A DNA stretch of 64,000 nucleotides from Sphingomonas desiccabilis (GCF_004135605.1 NZ_SDPT01000003.1:248001-312000), one strand, 5' to 3'; numbered from the stretch's first letter, positions 47,246-57,573 are shown. Program-made: numbers and translations. The notes: a model not told the origin generated them from the letters alone.

Positions 47246-50200
47246 ATGGGCTTCCGCAACATCTCCGCCTGGTCGATCCGCAACCCGATCCCGCCGCTGG
47301 TGCTGTTCATTGCGCTGACGATCGCGGGCCTGGTCAGCTTCATGCGGATGGACGTCAACCAGGACCCGGACATCGAGTTTCCGGTGGTGATCGTCGTCAT
47401 CAACCAGCCGGGGGCTGCGCCCACCGAGCTGGAGACGCAGATCACCCAGCGGGTCGAGGCGGCGGTGCGCAGCATCCAGGGCATTGACGAGATTAATTCG
47501 GAAGTCAGCGAGGGCAATTCCACCACCATCGTCCAGCTCGACATCGGCACGCCGATCGACCGCGCCGTCACCGACGTGCGCGAGGCGGTGAACCAGATCC
47601 GCAGCGAGTTGCCCGAAGGCATCCTGGAGCCACAGATCTATCGCGCCAACACCACCGACAAGGACCTGGCGAGCTGGACCGCGATCGCCAACGACATGAC
47701 GGAGGAACAGCTCAGCTGGTACGTCGACAACACGGTCGCCAAGGAACTGCTGTCGATCGACGGCATGTCGACGGTGGAACGCGTGGGCGGCGTCGACCGC
47801 GAGATCCGCGTGATCCTGGACCCGGCGCGCCTGCAGGGCATGGGCATCACCGCCAGCCAGGTGAACCAGGCGCTGCGCCAGGTGAACATCAACGCCGCCG
47901 GCGGCCGCGCCGAGATCGCCGGCCAGGAACAGTCGGTGCGCGTGCTGGGCAACGCCGCCACCGCCTATGAGCTCGGCCAGACGCAGATCGCGCTGGGGGG
48001 CGGCCGCACGGTGCGGCTGGCCGACATCGCCGAGGTGCGCGACGCCTATGCCGAGCAGCGCTCGGCGGCCGCCTACAACGGCCGGCGCGTGCTGTCGTTC
48101 GACATCAAGCGCGCCAAGGGGGCGTCCGACGTCACCGTCTTCCACGAGGCGGAAAAGCGGCTGAAGGCGCTGGAGGAGCGCAATCCGCAGGTGCGCTTCG
48201 CGCTGCTGTCGGACAGCGTGAAGTACACCGAGATCCAGTATGAATCCGCGATCCACGCGATGATCGAGGGCGCCGTGCTGGCGGTGGTGATCGTGTTCCT
48301 GTTCCTGTGGGACTGGCGCGCGACGCTGATCTCGGCACTGGCGATCCCGCTGTCCGCCATCCCAACCTTCTGGTTCATGGACCTGATGGGCTTCTCGCTC
48401 AACCAGATGACGCTGCTCGCACTCAGCCTGGTGGCGGGCGTGCTGGTCGACGACGCGATCGTGGAGATCGAGAACATCGTCCGCCACATGCGCATGGGCA
48501 AGAGCGCCTATCAGGCGTCGATCGATGCCGCCGACGAGATCGGCCTGGCGGTGCTCGCCACCACCATGGCGATTGTCGCGGTGTTCCTGCCCGTCGGCCT
48601 GATGCCGGGCATCGCCGGCCAGTTCTTCAAGAACTTCGGCCTGACCGTCGTCGCCGCGGTGCTGATGAGCCTGGGCGTGGCGCGCATGATCACGCCGATG
48701 ATCGCCGCCTACTTCCTCAAGGGCCACGGCCATGTCGACAAGCCCGACGGCTGGGCGATGCGCGCCTATATGGGGACGCTCCGCTGGACCCTGAAGCATC
48801 GCTGGACGGCGGTGGTGGCGAGCATCGGCGCCTTTGCCGGCACCTTGTTCATGTTCTCGATCCTACCGGCGACCTTCCAGCCGCCGCAGGACCGCGACCG
48901 CTCGACCGCGATGATCGAGATGGTGCCGGGCACGACGCTCGAGCAGACCGCGCGCGTCGTGAAGCAGGTGGAGGAGATCCTGCGCGCGCAGCCGATTGTG
49001 ACCTCGGCCTATTCGACCACCATGGTCGGCAGCGGCCGGGTAAGCGTCGAACTTGCCGAAGACCGCAAGATGACCAGCACCGAGTTCGAGCGTGGGCTGG
49101 CGCCGCGGTTGAGCGCAATCCCTGATGCGCGAGTGGCATTCCGATCGCAGTTCGGCTGGGGATCGAACAATCGCGACGTGTCGATCGTGCTGGGCGGCGA
49201 CGATCCCGTGCTGCTCAACGAGACGGCGAACAAGCTGGTCCAGGAGATGGCCGGGCTGAAGACGATCGTCGCGCCCCGCATCAGCGGTGATCTGCAGCGA
49301 CCCGAGTTGGTGATCCGCCCGCGGCTCGACCTGGCCGCCAGCCTGGGCGTCACCACCAGTGCGCTGTCCAACGCGATCCGCATCGCGACGCTGGGCGACA
49401 TCGACCAGAACAGCGCCCGTTTCTCGCTGTCCGACCGCCAGATCCCGATCCGGGTTGCGCTGTCGGAGGATTCGCGCACCCAGCTGTCGACGATCCAGAA
49501 CCTGCCCGTGCCCACCAGCAGCGGCGGATCGGTGCCGCTGAGCGTGGTTGCGGAGATCGGCTTCGGTGCCGGTCCGACCAAGATCGAGCGGGTCGACCAG
49601 CAGCGCCAGCTGGTGGTCGGGGCCGATCTGGCGCCCGGCGTCGTCAACAGCGACGCGATGAAGCAGATCCATGCGCTGCCCACGATGCAGAAGCTGCCGA
49701 TCGGCGTGCGCGAGCTGACGCTGGGCCAGGCCAAGTGGCAGACGGAGATGATCCAGAACTTCATCATCGCCGTGATCTCGGGGCTGCTGCTGCTGCTGGC
49801 AGTGCTGGTGCTGCTCTACAAGCGGCTGATGCCGCCATTCGTGAACATTGGCTCGCTGCTGCTGGCGCCGCTCGGGGGGCTCATCGCGCTTTGGGTCACC
49901 GGCCATCCGGTCTCCATGCCGGTCTATATCGGTCTGCTGATGCTGCTCGGCATCGTCGCCAAGAACTCGATCCTGCTGATCGACTTCGCACTGGAGGAGA
50001 TGGCCAAGGGCGTCGACAAGTCCGCCGCCATCCTCGACGCCGGCCACAAGCGCGCGCAACCGATCGTCATGACCACCGTCGCGATGGTGGCTGGCATGGT
50101 GCCGACGGCGCTGGCGCTGACCGGCGACGCATCGTTCCGAGCCCCGATGAGCATCACGGTCATCGGCGGCTTGGTGCTGTCGACCATGCTGACCCTGCTG

Positions 50201-50386
50201 ATCGTGCCGGCCACCTTCAGCCTGGCGGTGGGCGTGGAGCGCTGGGTCGGGCCGCGGCTGTCGCGGCGGCTGCTGACCTATCGTCCGGGTGACGAGATCC
50301 CCGGCCAGACCGTGATCGATCACAAGCCGGGCGGACACATCGGCTATCACGGCAAGGGGCAGGAGGGGCCGGCTCCGGCCGAGTGA
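47246..50386 (+). CDS. RND efflux permease (HAE1/AcrB type)
   Basis: A 1046-residue inner-membrane pump of the RND superfamily. The first helix is at [18 protein letters not shown], and the double set of six helices brackets two large periplasmic loops. [14 protein letters not shown] matches the family motif with the proton-relay Asp pair, and [18 protein letters not shown] the second-half motif. With the adaptor it should expel hydrophobic compounds or drugs. No outer-membrane channel gene is present; the pair probably shares one from elsewhere. Confidence 0.92.
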   Translation: MGFRNISAWSIRNPIPPLVLFIALTIAGLVSFMRMDVNQDPDIEFPVVIVVINQPGAAPTELETQITQRVEAAVRSIQGIDEINSEVSEGNSTTIVQLDIGTPIDRAVTDVREAVNQIRSELPEGILEPQIYRANTTDKDLASWTAIANDMTEEQLSWYVDNTVAKELLSIDGMSTVERVGGVDREIRVILDPARLQGMGITASQVNQALRQVNINAAGGRAEIAGQEQSVRVLGNAATAYELGQTQIALGGGRTVRLADIAEVRDAYAEQRSAAAYNGRRVLSFDIKRAKGASDVTVFHEAEKRLKALEERNPQVRFALLSDSVKYTEIQYESAIHAMIEGAVLAVVIVFLFLWDWRATLISALAIPLSAIPTFWFMDLMGFSLNQMTLLALSLVAGVLVDDAIVEIENIVRHMRMGKSAYQASIDAADEIGLAVLATTMAIVAVFLPVGLMPGIAGQFFKNFGLTVVAAVLMSLGVARMITPMIAAYFLKGHGHVDKPDGWAMRAYMGTLRWTLKHRWTAVVASIGAFAGTLFMFSILPATFQPPQDRDRSTAMIEMVPGTTLEQTARVVKQVEEILRAQPIVTSAYSTTMVGSGRVSVELAEDRKMTSTEFERGLAPRLSAIPDARVAFRSQFGWGSNNRDVSIVLGGDDPVLLNETANKLVQEMAGLKTIVAPRISGDLQRPELVIRPRLDLAASLGVTTSALSNAIRIATLGDIDQNSARFSLSDRQIPIRVALSEDSRTQLSTIQNLPVPTSSGGSVPLSVVAEIGFGAGPTKIERVDQQRQLVVGADLAPGVVNSDAMKQIHALPTMQKLPIGVRELTLGQAKWQTEMIQNFIIAVISGLLLLLAVLVLLYKRLMPPFVNIGSLLLAPLGGLIALWVTGHPVSMPVYIGLLMLLGIVAKNSILLIDFALEEMAKGVDKSAAILDAGHKRAQPIVMTTVAMVAGMVPTALALTGDASFRAPMSITVIGGLVLSTMLTLLIVPATFSLAVGVERWVGPRLSRRLLTYRPGDEIPGQTVIDHKPGGHIGYHGKGQEGPAPAE

Positions 50387-50440
50387 TCGGTGGGGGCTGT
50401 CCGAGCGCACGCGCCGGCGCCGACGCCCCTCACCTGAGGC

Positions 50441-50530
50441 GTCACCCTGAACTTGTTTCAGGGTCCATCTTTCCACCTGCGACGGCGCTGCTGAGGCGCG
50501 GTGGATGCTGAAACGAGTTCAGCATGACGA
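50441..50530. repeat. Paired-hairpin intergenic repeat, copy 5
   Basis: The outer ends CGTCAC (50441) and ATGACG (50530) are nearly inverted. Hairpin one is ACCCTGAA/TTCAGGGT at 50445-50465 and hairpin two ATGCTGAA/TTCAGCAT at 50506-50526, both perfect 8-bp stems with five-base loops. TCCAT and TGGAT face inwards. Confidence 0.8.
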
Positions 50531-50671
50531 TGGGCTGGAGGCCGAGGAGAGATCGGCCGGGGTGCTTTCGTTGGCCGCGGACGTGCAAGCGGGCGGATAC
50601 GGGCGCATCGACCCCGCCGCGTGTTGCGCGACGGGCTTGAACCTTCCCCGCTTTCGGGGATTGTTTCACGC

Positions 50672-51937
50672 ATGACCCTGTTCGCGCGCGTTCCCGGCAG
50701 CGGGGGCGCCGTCCCTCCCGCGCTCACCCGCATGCGCCGCCTCGCCACCGCCATGCTCGTGGTGATGGCGCTGCTGTTCTTTGCCTCCCGCGCGCTGGAG
50801 GCGCGGCACCCGGCGTGGGGCTTCGTCCAGGCCTTTGCCGAGGCGGCCATGGTCGGCGGCCTGGCGGACTGGTTCGCGGTGACCGCCTTGTTCCGCCATC
50901 CCCTGGGGCTGCCGGTTCCCCACACCGCCATCATCCCCCGCAACAAGGACCGGATCGGCGACACGCTGGCGCTCTTCCTGCGCGACAACTTCCTGACCGC
51001 GCATGTCGTCGCCCGGCGCATGCGGCGGCTGGACGTTGCTGCGGTAGTCGGGCGTTGGCTCGCCAATCCCGTGGGCGGGGAAGGGCGGCTGCGCCACGGC
51101 GCCTCCCGCCTTGCGGCCAGCCTGATCCAGTCCTTCGACCAGCAGCGGCTGGGGGGCATGGTGAAGGGTGCGATCGCCAATCGCCTGCGATCGACCGAGG
51201 TGGCCCCGCTGTTGGGCCAGGCGATCCAGGCGGCCATCGCGGAGGATCGCCACGTGCCGTTGATCGACGGCATGATCCGCTTCGTGGCGCGCGCCGTCGA
51301 CGCGAACGAGCAGGTGATCCGCGCGATGGTGCACGACCGGGCCGGATCGATCCTGCGCTGGACCGGGCTCGATGAAACGCTTGCCAACAAGATCCTCGAC
51401 GGCCTGCACAAGCTGGCCGACGACATCGCCGCCGACCCGCAGCATCCGCTGCGCGCCAAGGCGGAGGAGGGGCTCGCCAAGCTCGCGGCCGACCTCCAGT
51501 CCGACCCGGCGCTCCAGGCGCGGGTCGAGCAGTTCAAGGAGGACATGATCGGCAACCCCGCGCTGCAGCGCTGGCTGGACGGCATGTGGGAGCGCAGCCG
51601 CGCCGCGCTGCTGCGGCTGGTGCGCGATCCGGACCGGGCGATGGCGGGCGGCATGGGCGATGCGCTGCGCCAGCTTGGCGAGACGCTGCAGCGCGACCCG
51701 CGGCTGGCCCGCACCATCAACCGCTTCGTGCGCCGCGCGGCCGTCGGAACCGTTGCCGACTATGGCGACGCGATCGTGCGGCTGGTTTCGGACACAGTAC
51801 GCGGCTGGGACGCGCGCACCATCACGGGTCGCCTCGAGAATGCCGTCGGCCGCGACCTTCAGTATATTCGGATCAACGGCACGCTTGTGGGCGGTCTGGT
51901 CGGCCTGTGCATCCACAGCATCGACGTGCTGCTGTGA
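50672..51937 (+). CDS. DUF445 membrane protein (YjiN-like)
   Basis: A 421-residue protein of the DUF445 family. An N-terminal helix (AMLVVMALLFFASRAL) is followed by the family signature AAMVGGLADWFAVTALFRHPLG and IIPRNKDRIGDTLA. The rest is a long helical region, ending in a second hydrophobic segment (GTLVGGLVGLCIHSIDVLL) that probably returns to the membrane. The role is unknown; members are linked loosely to envelope processes. The ATG at 50672 is chosen because upstream sequence to 50621 has no homology. Confidence 0.8.
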   Translation: MTLFARVPGSGGAVPPALTRMRRLATAMLVVMALLFFASRALEARHPAWGFVQAFAEAAMVGGLADWFAVTALFRHPLGLPVPHTAIIPRNKDRIGDTLALFLRDNFLTAHVVARRMRRLDVAAVVGRWLANPVGGEGRLRHGASRLAASLIQSFDQQRLGGMVKGAIANRLRSTEVAPLLGQAIQAAIAEDRHVPLIDGMIRFVARAVDANEQVIRAMVHDRAGSILRWTGLDETLANKILDGLHKLADDIAADPQHPLRAKAEEGLAKLAADLQSDPALQARVEQFKEDMIGNPALQRWLDGMWERSRAALLRLVRDPDRAMAGGMGDALRQLGETLQRDPRLARTINRFVRRAAVGTVADYGDAIVRLVSDTVRGWDARTITGRLENAVGRDLQYIRINGTLVGGLVGLCIHSIDVLL

Positions 51938-51956
51938 GGACCGTGCGCATCTGGGC

Positions 51957-52631
51957 TCAGGCTGCCCAGTCTAGAATGCGCCACCCCCGCGCCTTGGCGA
52001 GCAGGCGCAGCGGCGCATGGGCATTGACCGCCACCGGCTCGTCGGACCACTCGAACACGGGCGCGTCGGACACATGATCGCTATAGAAGCGGACATGGGT
52101 GTCCTCGCGCCGCAAGCCCTGGGACGCATACCAGGATTCGATCATCCGCAGCTTGCCGGGACCGTAGCAGTTCTCGCCGTCGATGCGGGGCAGCAGCGCG
52201 CCGGCCTCACTCAGTTTCGAATCGGTGGCGATGACATGGTCGAAGCCGAGCCGCGCCGCGATCTCGGCCGCGTAGAAGCGATAGGAGGCGGTGGCGAGCA
52301 CCAGGGTGCGCCCCTCGGCCCGGTCCGACTCGATCTGCCTCACTGCATCGGCAAAGACGCCCTTTGTGAGCGTCCGGTCGGCAAAGCGGTGGGAGAGCGT
52401 CCTGAGCGTCTCCGCCGGGACGGTGCGGCCGAGCATCAGCCGGTGGGTGAGTTCCTTCAGTCGACCGCGGCTGTAGAGCTTGCTGGCATAGCCGGCTGCG
52501 AGCAGCACGGCGAGCGGCAGCAGCGCCACCCGCCAGCGCTGGCGGCCCTCGAGCGTGTGGAGAAGAAAGGGAGTCCAGGTACCCGCGCGGGTGATGGTCC
52601 GGTCCATGTCGTAGATTGCGAGACGATGCAT
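51957..52631 (-). CDS. HAD-IB phosphatase (SerB/CicA-like)
   Basis: A 224-residue HAD subfamily IB hydrolase. Motif I is YDMDRTIT (D8, D10), motif II lies in LATASYRFYA, the Lys in GPGKLRMIE, and motif IV in YSDHVSDAPVFEW. The N-terminal hydrophobic segment (ALLPLAVLLAAGY) could associate with the membrane. Relatives include phosphoserine phosphatase and CicA of Caulobacter; the substrate here is not known. Its start is 62 bases from the divergent Mla-type operon. Confidence 0.83.
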   Translation of the reverse strand: MHRLAIYDMDRTITRAGTWTPFLLHTLEGRQRWRVALLPLAVLLAAGYASKLYSRGRLKELTHRLMLGRTVPAETLRTLSHRFADRTLTKGVFADAVRQIESDRAEGRTLVLATASYRFYAAEIAARLGFDHVIATDSKLSEAGALLPRIDGENCYGPGKLRMIESWYASQGLRREDTHVRFYSDHVSDAPVFEWSDEPVAVNAHAPLRLLAKARGWRILDWAA

Positions 52632-52693
52632 TGCTGCGTCTCTGCAAGCTGGCGCCTTGCCGTTCCAGAGGAAATCGCCGATGGAGCATGGCG

Positions 52694-53800
52694 ATGACTG
52701 TGGCCGTCGACTTTGCCCCTGATCCGCAGGACCAGCGCGTGCTGCGGTTCACCGGGGAACTCACCCTCGCGCGGCTCGGGAGTCTTTCCGATCGCCTGGA
52801 TCAATATGACGGTGCGGTCGACCGGATCGATCTTTCGGGGGTGCAGCGGATCGACACGGTCGGCGCGTGGGTCGTGCATCGCTTCGCCGCGACCCGCGAC
52901 GCGAAGATCGAGGGGCTCGACGAGGACGGCCGGCACCTGATCGGCCAGGTTGCCGACGCGGACCAACCCGTTGTGCAGAAGGCGAAGCCGCTGCCGCCGG
53001 TGATGCGGGTGCTGGACGAACTCGGCACGGCAACGGTGCTGTCGTTCCGCACTCTGCTGGGGCTGCTGGGCTTCCTGGGCGCGACGGTGATCGCGGCCGG
53101 CAACGTGATTCGCCACCCGCGCCGCTTCCGGTTCAACGCGACGGTGCAGCGGTTCGAGGTGGTCGGCGTGTCGGCGCTGCCGATCGTCGGCCTGATGAGC
53201 TTCCTGATCGGCATCGTGATCGCGCAGCAAGGTGCGGTCCAGCTGCGGCAGTTCGGTGCGGAGGTGTTCACGATCAACCTGATCGGCCGCATCACCCTGC
53301 GCGAACTGGGCGTGCTGATGACGGCGATCATGGTCGCCGGCCGTTCGGGTTCCGCGTTCGCGGCGCAGCTCGGCACGATGAAGCTGACGGAAGAGATCGA
53401 TGCGATGCGCACCATCGGCGTCTCGCCGATGGAGGCGCTGGTGCTGCCGCGCACCCTGGCGGCCGTGCTGATGATGCCATTGCTCGGCTTCTACGCGTCG
53501 ATGATCGCGATCATCGGCGGCGGCCTCCTGTGCTGGGCGACGCTCGACATCCCGCCGGTCACCTACATCCAGCGGCTGCGCGAGGTGGTGCCGATCACCG
53601 ACCTCTACGTCGGCATGATCAAGGCGCCGGTGTTCGGACTGATCATCGCGATCTCCGGCTGTTTCCAGGGGATGCAGGTGGAGAGCGACGCCGAGCAGGT
53701 CGGTCTGCGCACCACCTCCGCGGTGGTGCAGGCGATCTTCCTGGTGATCGTGCTCGACGCCTTCTTCGCGGTGTTCTTCGAACGGATCGGCTGGATATGA
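52694..53800 (+). CDS. MlaE-type ABC permease with fused STAS domain
   Basis: A 368-residue permease of the MlaE/YrbE family that moves phospholipids between the membranes. Residues 1-100 form a STAS-like domain (VLRFTGELTLARLGSL, RIDLSGVQRIDTVGAW), the role played by separate MlaB in E. coli. The MlaE body follows: GNVIRHPRRFRFNATVQ, LRELGVLMTAIMVAGRSGSA and EIDAMRTIGVSPMEALVLPR. The ATG at 52694 has GGAG at good spacing; the ATG at 52688 would lie too close. Stop and next start overlap (ATGA). Confidence 0.88.
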   Translation: MTVAVDFAPDPQDQRVLRFTGELTLARLGSLSDRLDQYDGAVDRIDLSGVQRIDTVGAWVVHRFAATRDAKIEGLDEDGRHLIGQVADADQPVVQKAKPLPPVMRVLDELGTATVLSFRTLLGLLGFLGATVIAAGNVIRHPRRFRFNATVQRFEVVGVSALPIVGLMSFLIGIVIAQQGAVQLRQFGAEVFTINLIGRITLRELGVLMTAIMVAGRSGSAFAAQLGTMKLTEEIDAMRTIGVSPMEALVLPRTLAAVLMMPLLGFYASMIAIIGGGLLCWATLDIPPVTYIQRLREVVPITDLYVGMIKAPVFGLIIAISGCFQGMQVESDAEQVGLRTTSAVVQAIFLVIVLDAFFAVFFERIGWI

Positions 53801-54606
53801 CGACCCACGAGGACATCCTGATCCGCGTCCGCGGCCTCAAGAACACCTTCGGCGAGCAGATCGTGCACGAGGGGCTGGACCTGGACGTCCGCCGCGGCGA
53901 GATCCTGGGCGTCGTCGGGGGATCGGGTACCGGCAAGTCGGTTCTGATGCGCTCGATCATCGGCCTCCAGGCTCCCGCAGAGGGCGAAATCTCCGTCTTC
54001 GGCGAGTCGACGCTCAATCGCGAGGAGACCGAGGCCGTCGAAATCCGCAAGCGCTGGGGCGTGCTGTTCCAGGGCGGGGCCCTCTTCTCCACGCTGACGG
54101 TGGGCGAGAATGTGCAGGTCCCGCTGCGCGAATTCTACCCGGGGCTGAGCGAGACGCTGCTGGAGCAGATCGCCACCTACAAGGTGGTCATGACCGGCCT
54201 GCCGGCGGATGCAGCGCCCAAATATCCGGCGGAGCTTTCCGGCGGCATGCGCAAGCGCGCAGGCCTCGCCCGGGCGCTTGCGCTCGACCCCGACCTGCTG
54301 TTCCTCGACGAGCCCACCGCCGGGCTCGACCCGATCGGCGCGGCGGCCTTCGACGAACTCACCCGGTCGCTCCAGCGCACGCTCGGGCTCACCGTGTTCC
54401 TGATCACCCACGATCTCGATTCGCTCTACGCGATCTGCGATCGCGTCGCCGTGTTGGCGGACAAGAAGGTGATCGCCGTCGGCACGATCGACGAACTCCT
54501 CGCGTTGGATCACCCGTGGATCCAGGAATATTTCAAAGGACCCCGCGGACGTGCCGCGGTGGCCAGCGCCAGCAGCGCCGAAGCGCGCCAGGCACAGGGG
54601 GCTTGA
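53797..54606 (+). CDS. MlaF-type ABC ATPase
   Basis: A 269-residue ABC ATPase for the lipid transporter. Walker A is GGSGTGKS at residues 41-48, the Q-loop is FQGGALFSTLTVGENV, the signature is LSGGMRKRAG, and Walker B is LLFLDEPTAGLDP. The LFQGGALFS stretch is typical of MlaF. It is coupled to the permease by ATGA and followed after seven bases by mlaD. Confidence 0.9.
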   Translation: MTTHEDILIRVRGLKNTFGEQIVHEGLDLDVRRGEILGVVGGSGTGKSVLMRSIIGLQAPAEGEISVFGESTLNREETEAVEIRKRWGVLFQGGALFSTLTVGENVQVPLREFYPGLSETLLEQIATYKVVMTGLPADAAPKYPAELSGGMRKRAGLARALALDPDLLFLDEPTAGLDPIGAAAFDELTRSLQRTLGLTVFLITHDLDSLYAICDRVAVLADKKVIAVGTIDELLALDHPWIQEYFKGPRGRAAVASASSAEARQAQGA

Positions 54607-54613
54607 GAGGCTG

Positions 54614-55579
54614 ATGGAAACCCGATCGAACCATGTCTTGGTCGGCGCGGTGGTGCTGATCCTGCTTGCGGTGCTGGCGATCTTCACCGTGTGGCTGGCG
54701 CGCGTGAACGGCACCAACGAGCTCGAGTACGACATCTTCTTCAAACAGGCCGTCGACGGCATCAACAAGGGCTCGCCCGTGGCCTTCTCCGGCGTGCCGT
54801 CCGGCCAGGTGAAGGAGATCGCCCTGTTCAAGCCCGATCCGTCGCTGGTGCGGGTGCGCATCAGCGTGAACGAGGGCGTTCCGATCCTGGAGGGCACCAC
54901 CGCCACCATCCAGGGCGTGGGCTTCACCGGCGTCAGCCAGATCGCGCTCGACGGCGCGGTGAAGGGCGCTCCGCCGATCGCATGCCCCGAAGTGCATCCG
55001 GAAACCTCCTGCCCCATGGGCGTGCCGGTGATCCCGACTCGTCCGGGTGGGCTGGGCGCGATCCTGAGCTCCGCGCCGCGGCTGCTGGAGCGGCTGACCT
55101 CGTTGACCGAGCGGCTGACCGAGCTCTTGTCGGATCGCAACCAGAACTCGATCGCCGCGATCCTCGACAACACCAATCGCCTGACCGACGCGCTCGCCGA
55201 TCGCGGGCCGGAGATCGCCGCCACGCTCGCCGAGACGCGGATCGCCATCCAGCGCGCGGGCATCGCCGCCGAGCAGATCGGCCAGCTCGCGGAAACCAGC
55301 AACGGCGTGCTCGCCAACGACGTGCGCCCGACCATCCAGAACCTGAACCGCACGATCGAATCGGCGCAGCGCAGCGCCGACACGCTGAACGCGGCGATCG
55401 GCGATGCCCGCCCCGGCCTGCAGACCTTCTCCAAGCGGACCATCCCGGAGGTTGGCCAGCTGGTCTCCGACCTGCGCCAGATGACCACGGCGCTCGCCGC
55501 AGTGGCGGAGCGGGTGGACCAGGGCGGGGCCAGCTCGATCATCGGCCGCCAGAAGCTGCCCGACTACGAAGGCAAGTGA
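54614..55579 (+). CDS. MlaD/MCE-family lipid transfer protein
   Basis: A 321-residue periplasmic protein anchored by an N-terminal helix (LVGAVVLILLAVLAIFTVWL). The MCE domain follows, with GSPVAFSGVPSGQVKEI and GVGFTGVSQIAL, then an extended helical tail with repeated LTxLTERLTE-like leucines and the LRQMTTALAAVAERVDQ region that can form a coiled coil. It would form a hexameric lipid channel between membranes. It is longer than E. coli MlaD (183), like MCE proteins that span more of the periplasm. Confidence 0.87.
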   Translation: METRSNHVLVGAVVLILLAVLAIFTVWLARVNGTNELEYDIFFKQAVDGINKGSPVAFSGVPSGQVKEIALFKPDPSLVRVRISVNEGVPILEGTTATIQGVGFTGVSQIALDGAVKGAPPIACPEVHPETSCPMGVPVIPTRPGGLGAILSSAPRLLERLTSLTERLTELLSDRNQNSIAAILDNTNRLTDALADRGPEIAATLAETRIAIQRAGIAAEQIGQLAETSNGVLANDVRPTIQNLNRTIESAQRSADTLNAAIGDARPGLQTFSKRTIPEVGQLVSDLRQMTTALAAVAERVDQGGASSIIGRQKLPDYEGK

Positions 55580-55587
55580 GGGAATCC

Positions 55588-56169
55588 ATGAAGAAGCTCG
55601 CCATTCTCGCGCTGCTGCCGCTGTCCGCCTGCATCCGGCTGGGTGCGGAGCCGCCGCCCTCGCTGCTCACTCTAACGCCCTCGCAGGCGGTGCCGGTGGG
55701 CACTGCGCAGAATTCCGGCGCGGCCAAGTCGATCCTGATCGCCGTGCCGAGCGTGCCGCAGGAGCTGGCGGTGACGCGGGTCCCGGTGCGCTCGACCGAC
55801 ACCTCCCTTGCCTATGTGAAGGATGCGCAGTGGGTCGAGCAGCCGGGGCGCCTGTTCGCGCGGCTCCTGAGCGACACGGTGACGACGCGTACCGGGCGCG
55901 TGGTCCTCAGCCTGCGGCAGGCGAGCGTCGATCCGAGTTCGCAGCTGTCGGGCGAACTCCGGTCATTCGGCATGGATGCGACCACCAACGAGGCGGTCGT
56001 GACCTTCGACGCGGCCCTGATCCGGGTCGGTCGACCCGAGGCGGTCGAGAAGCGCCGCTTCGAGGCGCGCGTGCCGGTGACGGCCATCAACGCCCAGACG
56101 GTTGCCCCTGCGATCAACCAGGCAGCCAACCAGGTGGCGGTCGAGGTCGCGGACTGGATCGGCCGCTGA
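55588..56169 (+). CDS. ABC-type transport auxiliary lipoprotein (PqiC-like)
   Basis: A 193-residue lipoprotein; the signal is MKKLAILALLPLSACIRLG with lipobox LSAC. The domain matches the ABC-transport auxiliary component (PqiC/DUF330) with VPSVPQELAVTRVPVRS and AQWVEQPGRLFARLL. It probably forms the outer-membrane docking lipoprotein for the MCE protein encoded just before it. Eight bases separate the two genes. Confidence 0.85.
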   Translation: MKKLAILALLPLSACIRLGAEPPPSLLTLTPSQAVPVGTAQNSGAAKSILIAVPSVPQELAVTRVPVRSTDTSLAYVKDAQWVEQPGRLFARLLSDTVTTRTGRVVLSLRQASVDPSSQLSGELRSFGMDATTNEAVVTFDAALIRVGRPEAVEKRRFEARVPVTAINAQTVAPAINQAANQVAVEVADWIGR

Positions 56170-56175
56170 AGTCCG

Positions 56176-56219
56176 GCCTGCGCAGCCGCCACTCCCGCAT
56201 CCCGCGCGCCGGCGCAGGC
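56176..56219. repeat. Small inverted repeat between converging genes
   Basis: GCCTGCGC (56176-56183) and GCGCAGGC (56212-56219) are perfectly inverted around 28 bases. It lies between the lipoprotein gene and the converging cyclophilin gene and may slow transcription from either side. No T-tract. Confidence 0.4.
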
Positions 56220-56234
56220 TAGCGCGGTGGCCGC

Positions 56235-57134
56235 TCAGGACCGGCGGCGGACCTGCGGCGGCACGTTGCAGACATCGGCGCCCCCGGCCGGAACCGTGAA
56301 GAACGGCGGCTGGCGGTTTTCGCGCTCGTGCACATAGGCGGCAAAGCGCGGGTTGTCGGTGGCCCGATAGTCGAAGTGCGGGCGTTGCGCCGCCGGCATG
56401 TCGCTCGCCAACCGGACGGAGAGGATCGGCGTCCGCTCCCCTTCCGTCTTGTAGAAGCCGAGATCCCCGGTGCCGCGCGGCAGCGCCGACAGATGCTCGA
56501 TCCCCTCGATCACGCGTCCTACCAGCGCGATGTTTCGATCGAGATGGCGCGGCCCGTGGCCGATCACGGCGTAGAGCTCGGCCCCGCTACCCGTGCTCGG
56601 GGCCATGTCCCGCCCGACGCCGACCATGCCATAGCAGTGCGGCAACCAGGCTTCCGTTCCCTTGTCGAGCCAGCTGCCGCGGGCGACGGGCCAGCCATCG
56701 GCGGTGAAGCCGGTCTGGCGGGAATAGGGGTCGGCCCGGGTCAGCTGCGCGGCGACCTCCGGTGCGGACATGCCATATTCGGCGGGCGGGTTGGCGACGA
56801 CGCCGGCGGGCAGCGGCTTCGTCTCGGTCGCATCGCCCCACTGCGCGACGTAATTGTCGTGCACGCGATAGACGCTGGTCCGGTCCCACCAATGCGTCCG
56901 TGCGAGCGTGCGGATGTTGGCGACGTGGACGGGGGCCGCAGCGGGCGCGAGCCGGATCACGACCCGCCGGTCTCCGGACAGCGTCATCACCAGCAGGTCG
57001 TCGTCCGGGATCGGCCGCCAGTCCGCAGCGATCGGCGTGGCGGCAGTCTGTGGCACGGGAGCCGCGGACTGGCCGGTTGCGGGCTCGACAGCGGTTGTGC
57101 CGAGCAGGGCGAGCGAGAGAAGAGCGGTCAGCAT
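56235..57134 (-). CDS. Exported cyclophilin-type peptidyl-prolyl isomerase
   Basis: A 299-residue protein with a signal peptide (MLTALLSLALLGTTAV) and a cyclophilin-type domain. The opening strand VVIRLAPAAAPVHVANI and the later GSGAELYAVIGHGPRHLDRNIALVGRVIEG match the family, although the usual QGGD catalytic box is replaced by QWGDATETK, so activity is uncertain. It probably assists folding of envelope proteins. The stop is close to the converging PqiC-like gene. Confidence 0.82.
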   Translation of the reverse strand: MLTALLSLALLGTTAVEPATGQSAAPVPQTAATPIAADWRPIPDDDLLVMTLSGDRRVVIRLAPAAAPVHVANIRTLARTHWWDRTSVYRVHDNYVAQWGDATETKPLPAGVVANPPAEYGMSAPEVAAQLTRADPYSRQTGFTADGWPVARGSWLDKGTEAWLPHCYGMVGVGRDMAPSTGSGAELYAVIGHGPRHLDRNIALVGRVIEGIEHLSALPRGTGDLGFYKTEGERTPILSVRLASDMPAAQRPHFDYRATDNPRFAAYVHERENRQPPFFTVPAGGADVCNVPPQVRRRS

Positions 57135-57236
57135 CACGCCGCAGCGTGCCACGCGCCTGCGGCTGCTGGCAACCGCACGCGCATCAGCCTTGCGCCCCGG
57201 CCCAACGCGCGGTACGGGCCGCCTTCCAGAGCATGC

Positions 57237-57327
57237 GGAGCGGTGGCCGAGTGGTCGAAGGCGCTCGCCTGGAAAGTGAGTATACGGCAAAACCGTATCG
57301 AGGGTTCGAATCCCTCCCGCTCCGCCA
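57237..57327 (+). tRNA. tRNA-Ser (GGA anticodon)
   Basis: A 91-base gene including an encoded CCA end. The acceptor arm GGAGCGG pairs with CCGCTCC; the D-arm, the long variable arm (TATACGG/CCGTATC) typical of tRNA-Ser and the GGGTTCGAATCCC T-arm are all present. The anticodon GGA is at 57271-57273 in the loop CTGGAAA. It reads UCC and UCU codons. The glycan-degradation locus begins 257 bases downstream. Confidence 0.95.
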
Positions 57328-57573
57328 CTTCGACCCTTTGTCGCACGATCGCGAGCCTGGCCCCAAGAGGGGGACGGATCTGTTCCTGACATCGGCGACG
57401 TCTTCCAGGCTCCTATTTGTCCGCTGTTGCTGCGTAGCGATACAGGGACTGGTTTTCGAAACGATGGTGGGCGGCGCTGCCAGGAACCGGGTGAGGCGTC
57501 CCGTCGGCCATTGGAGTGCTTCACGCATTTCGTTACGATCGGCTGGGATGGTGCTACACCGCACGCACCGATT

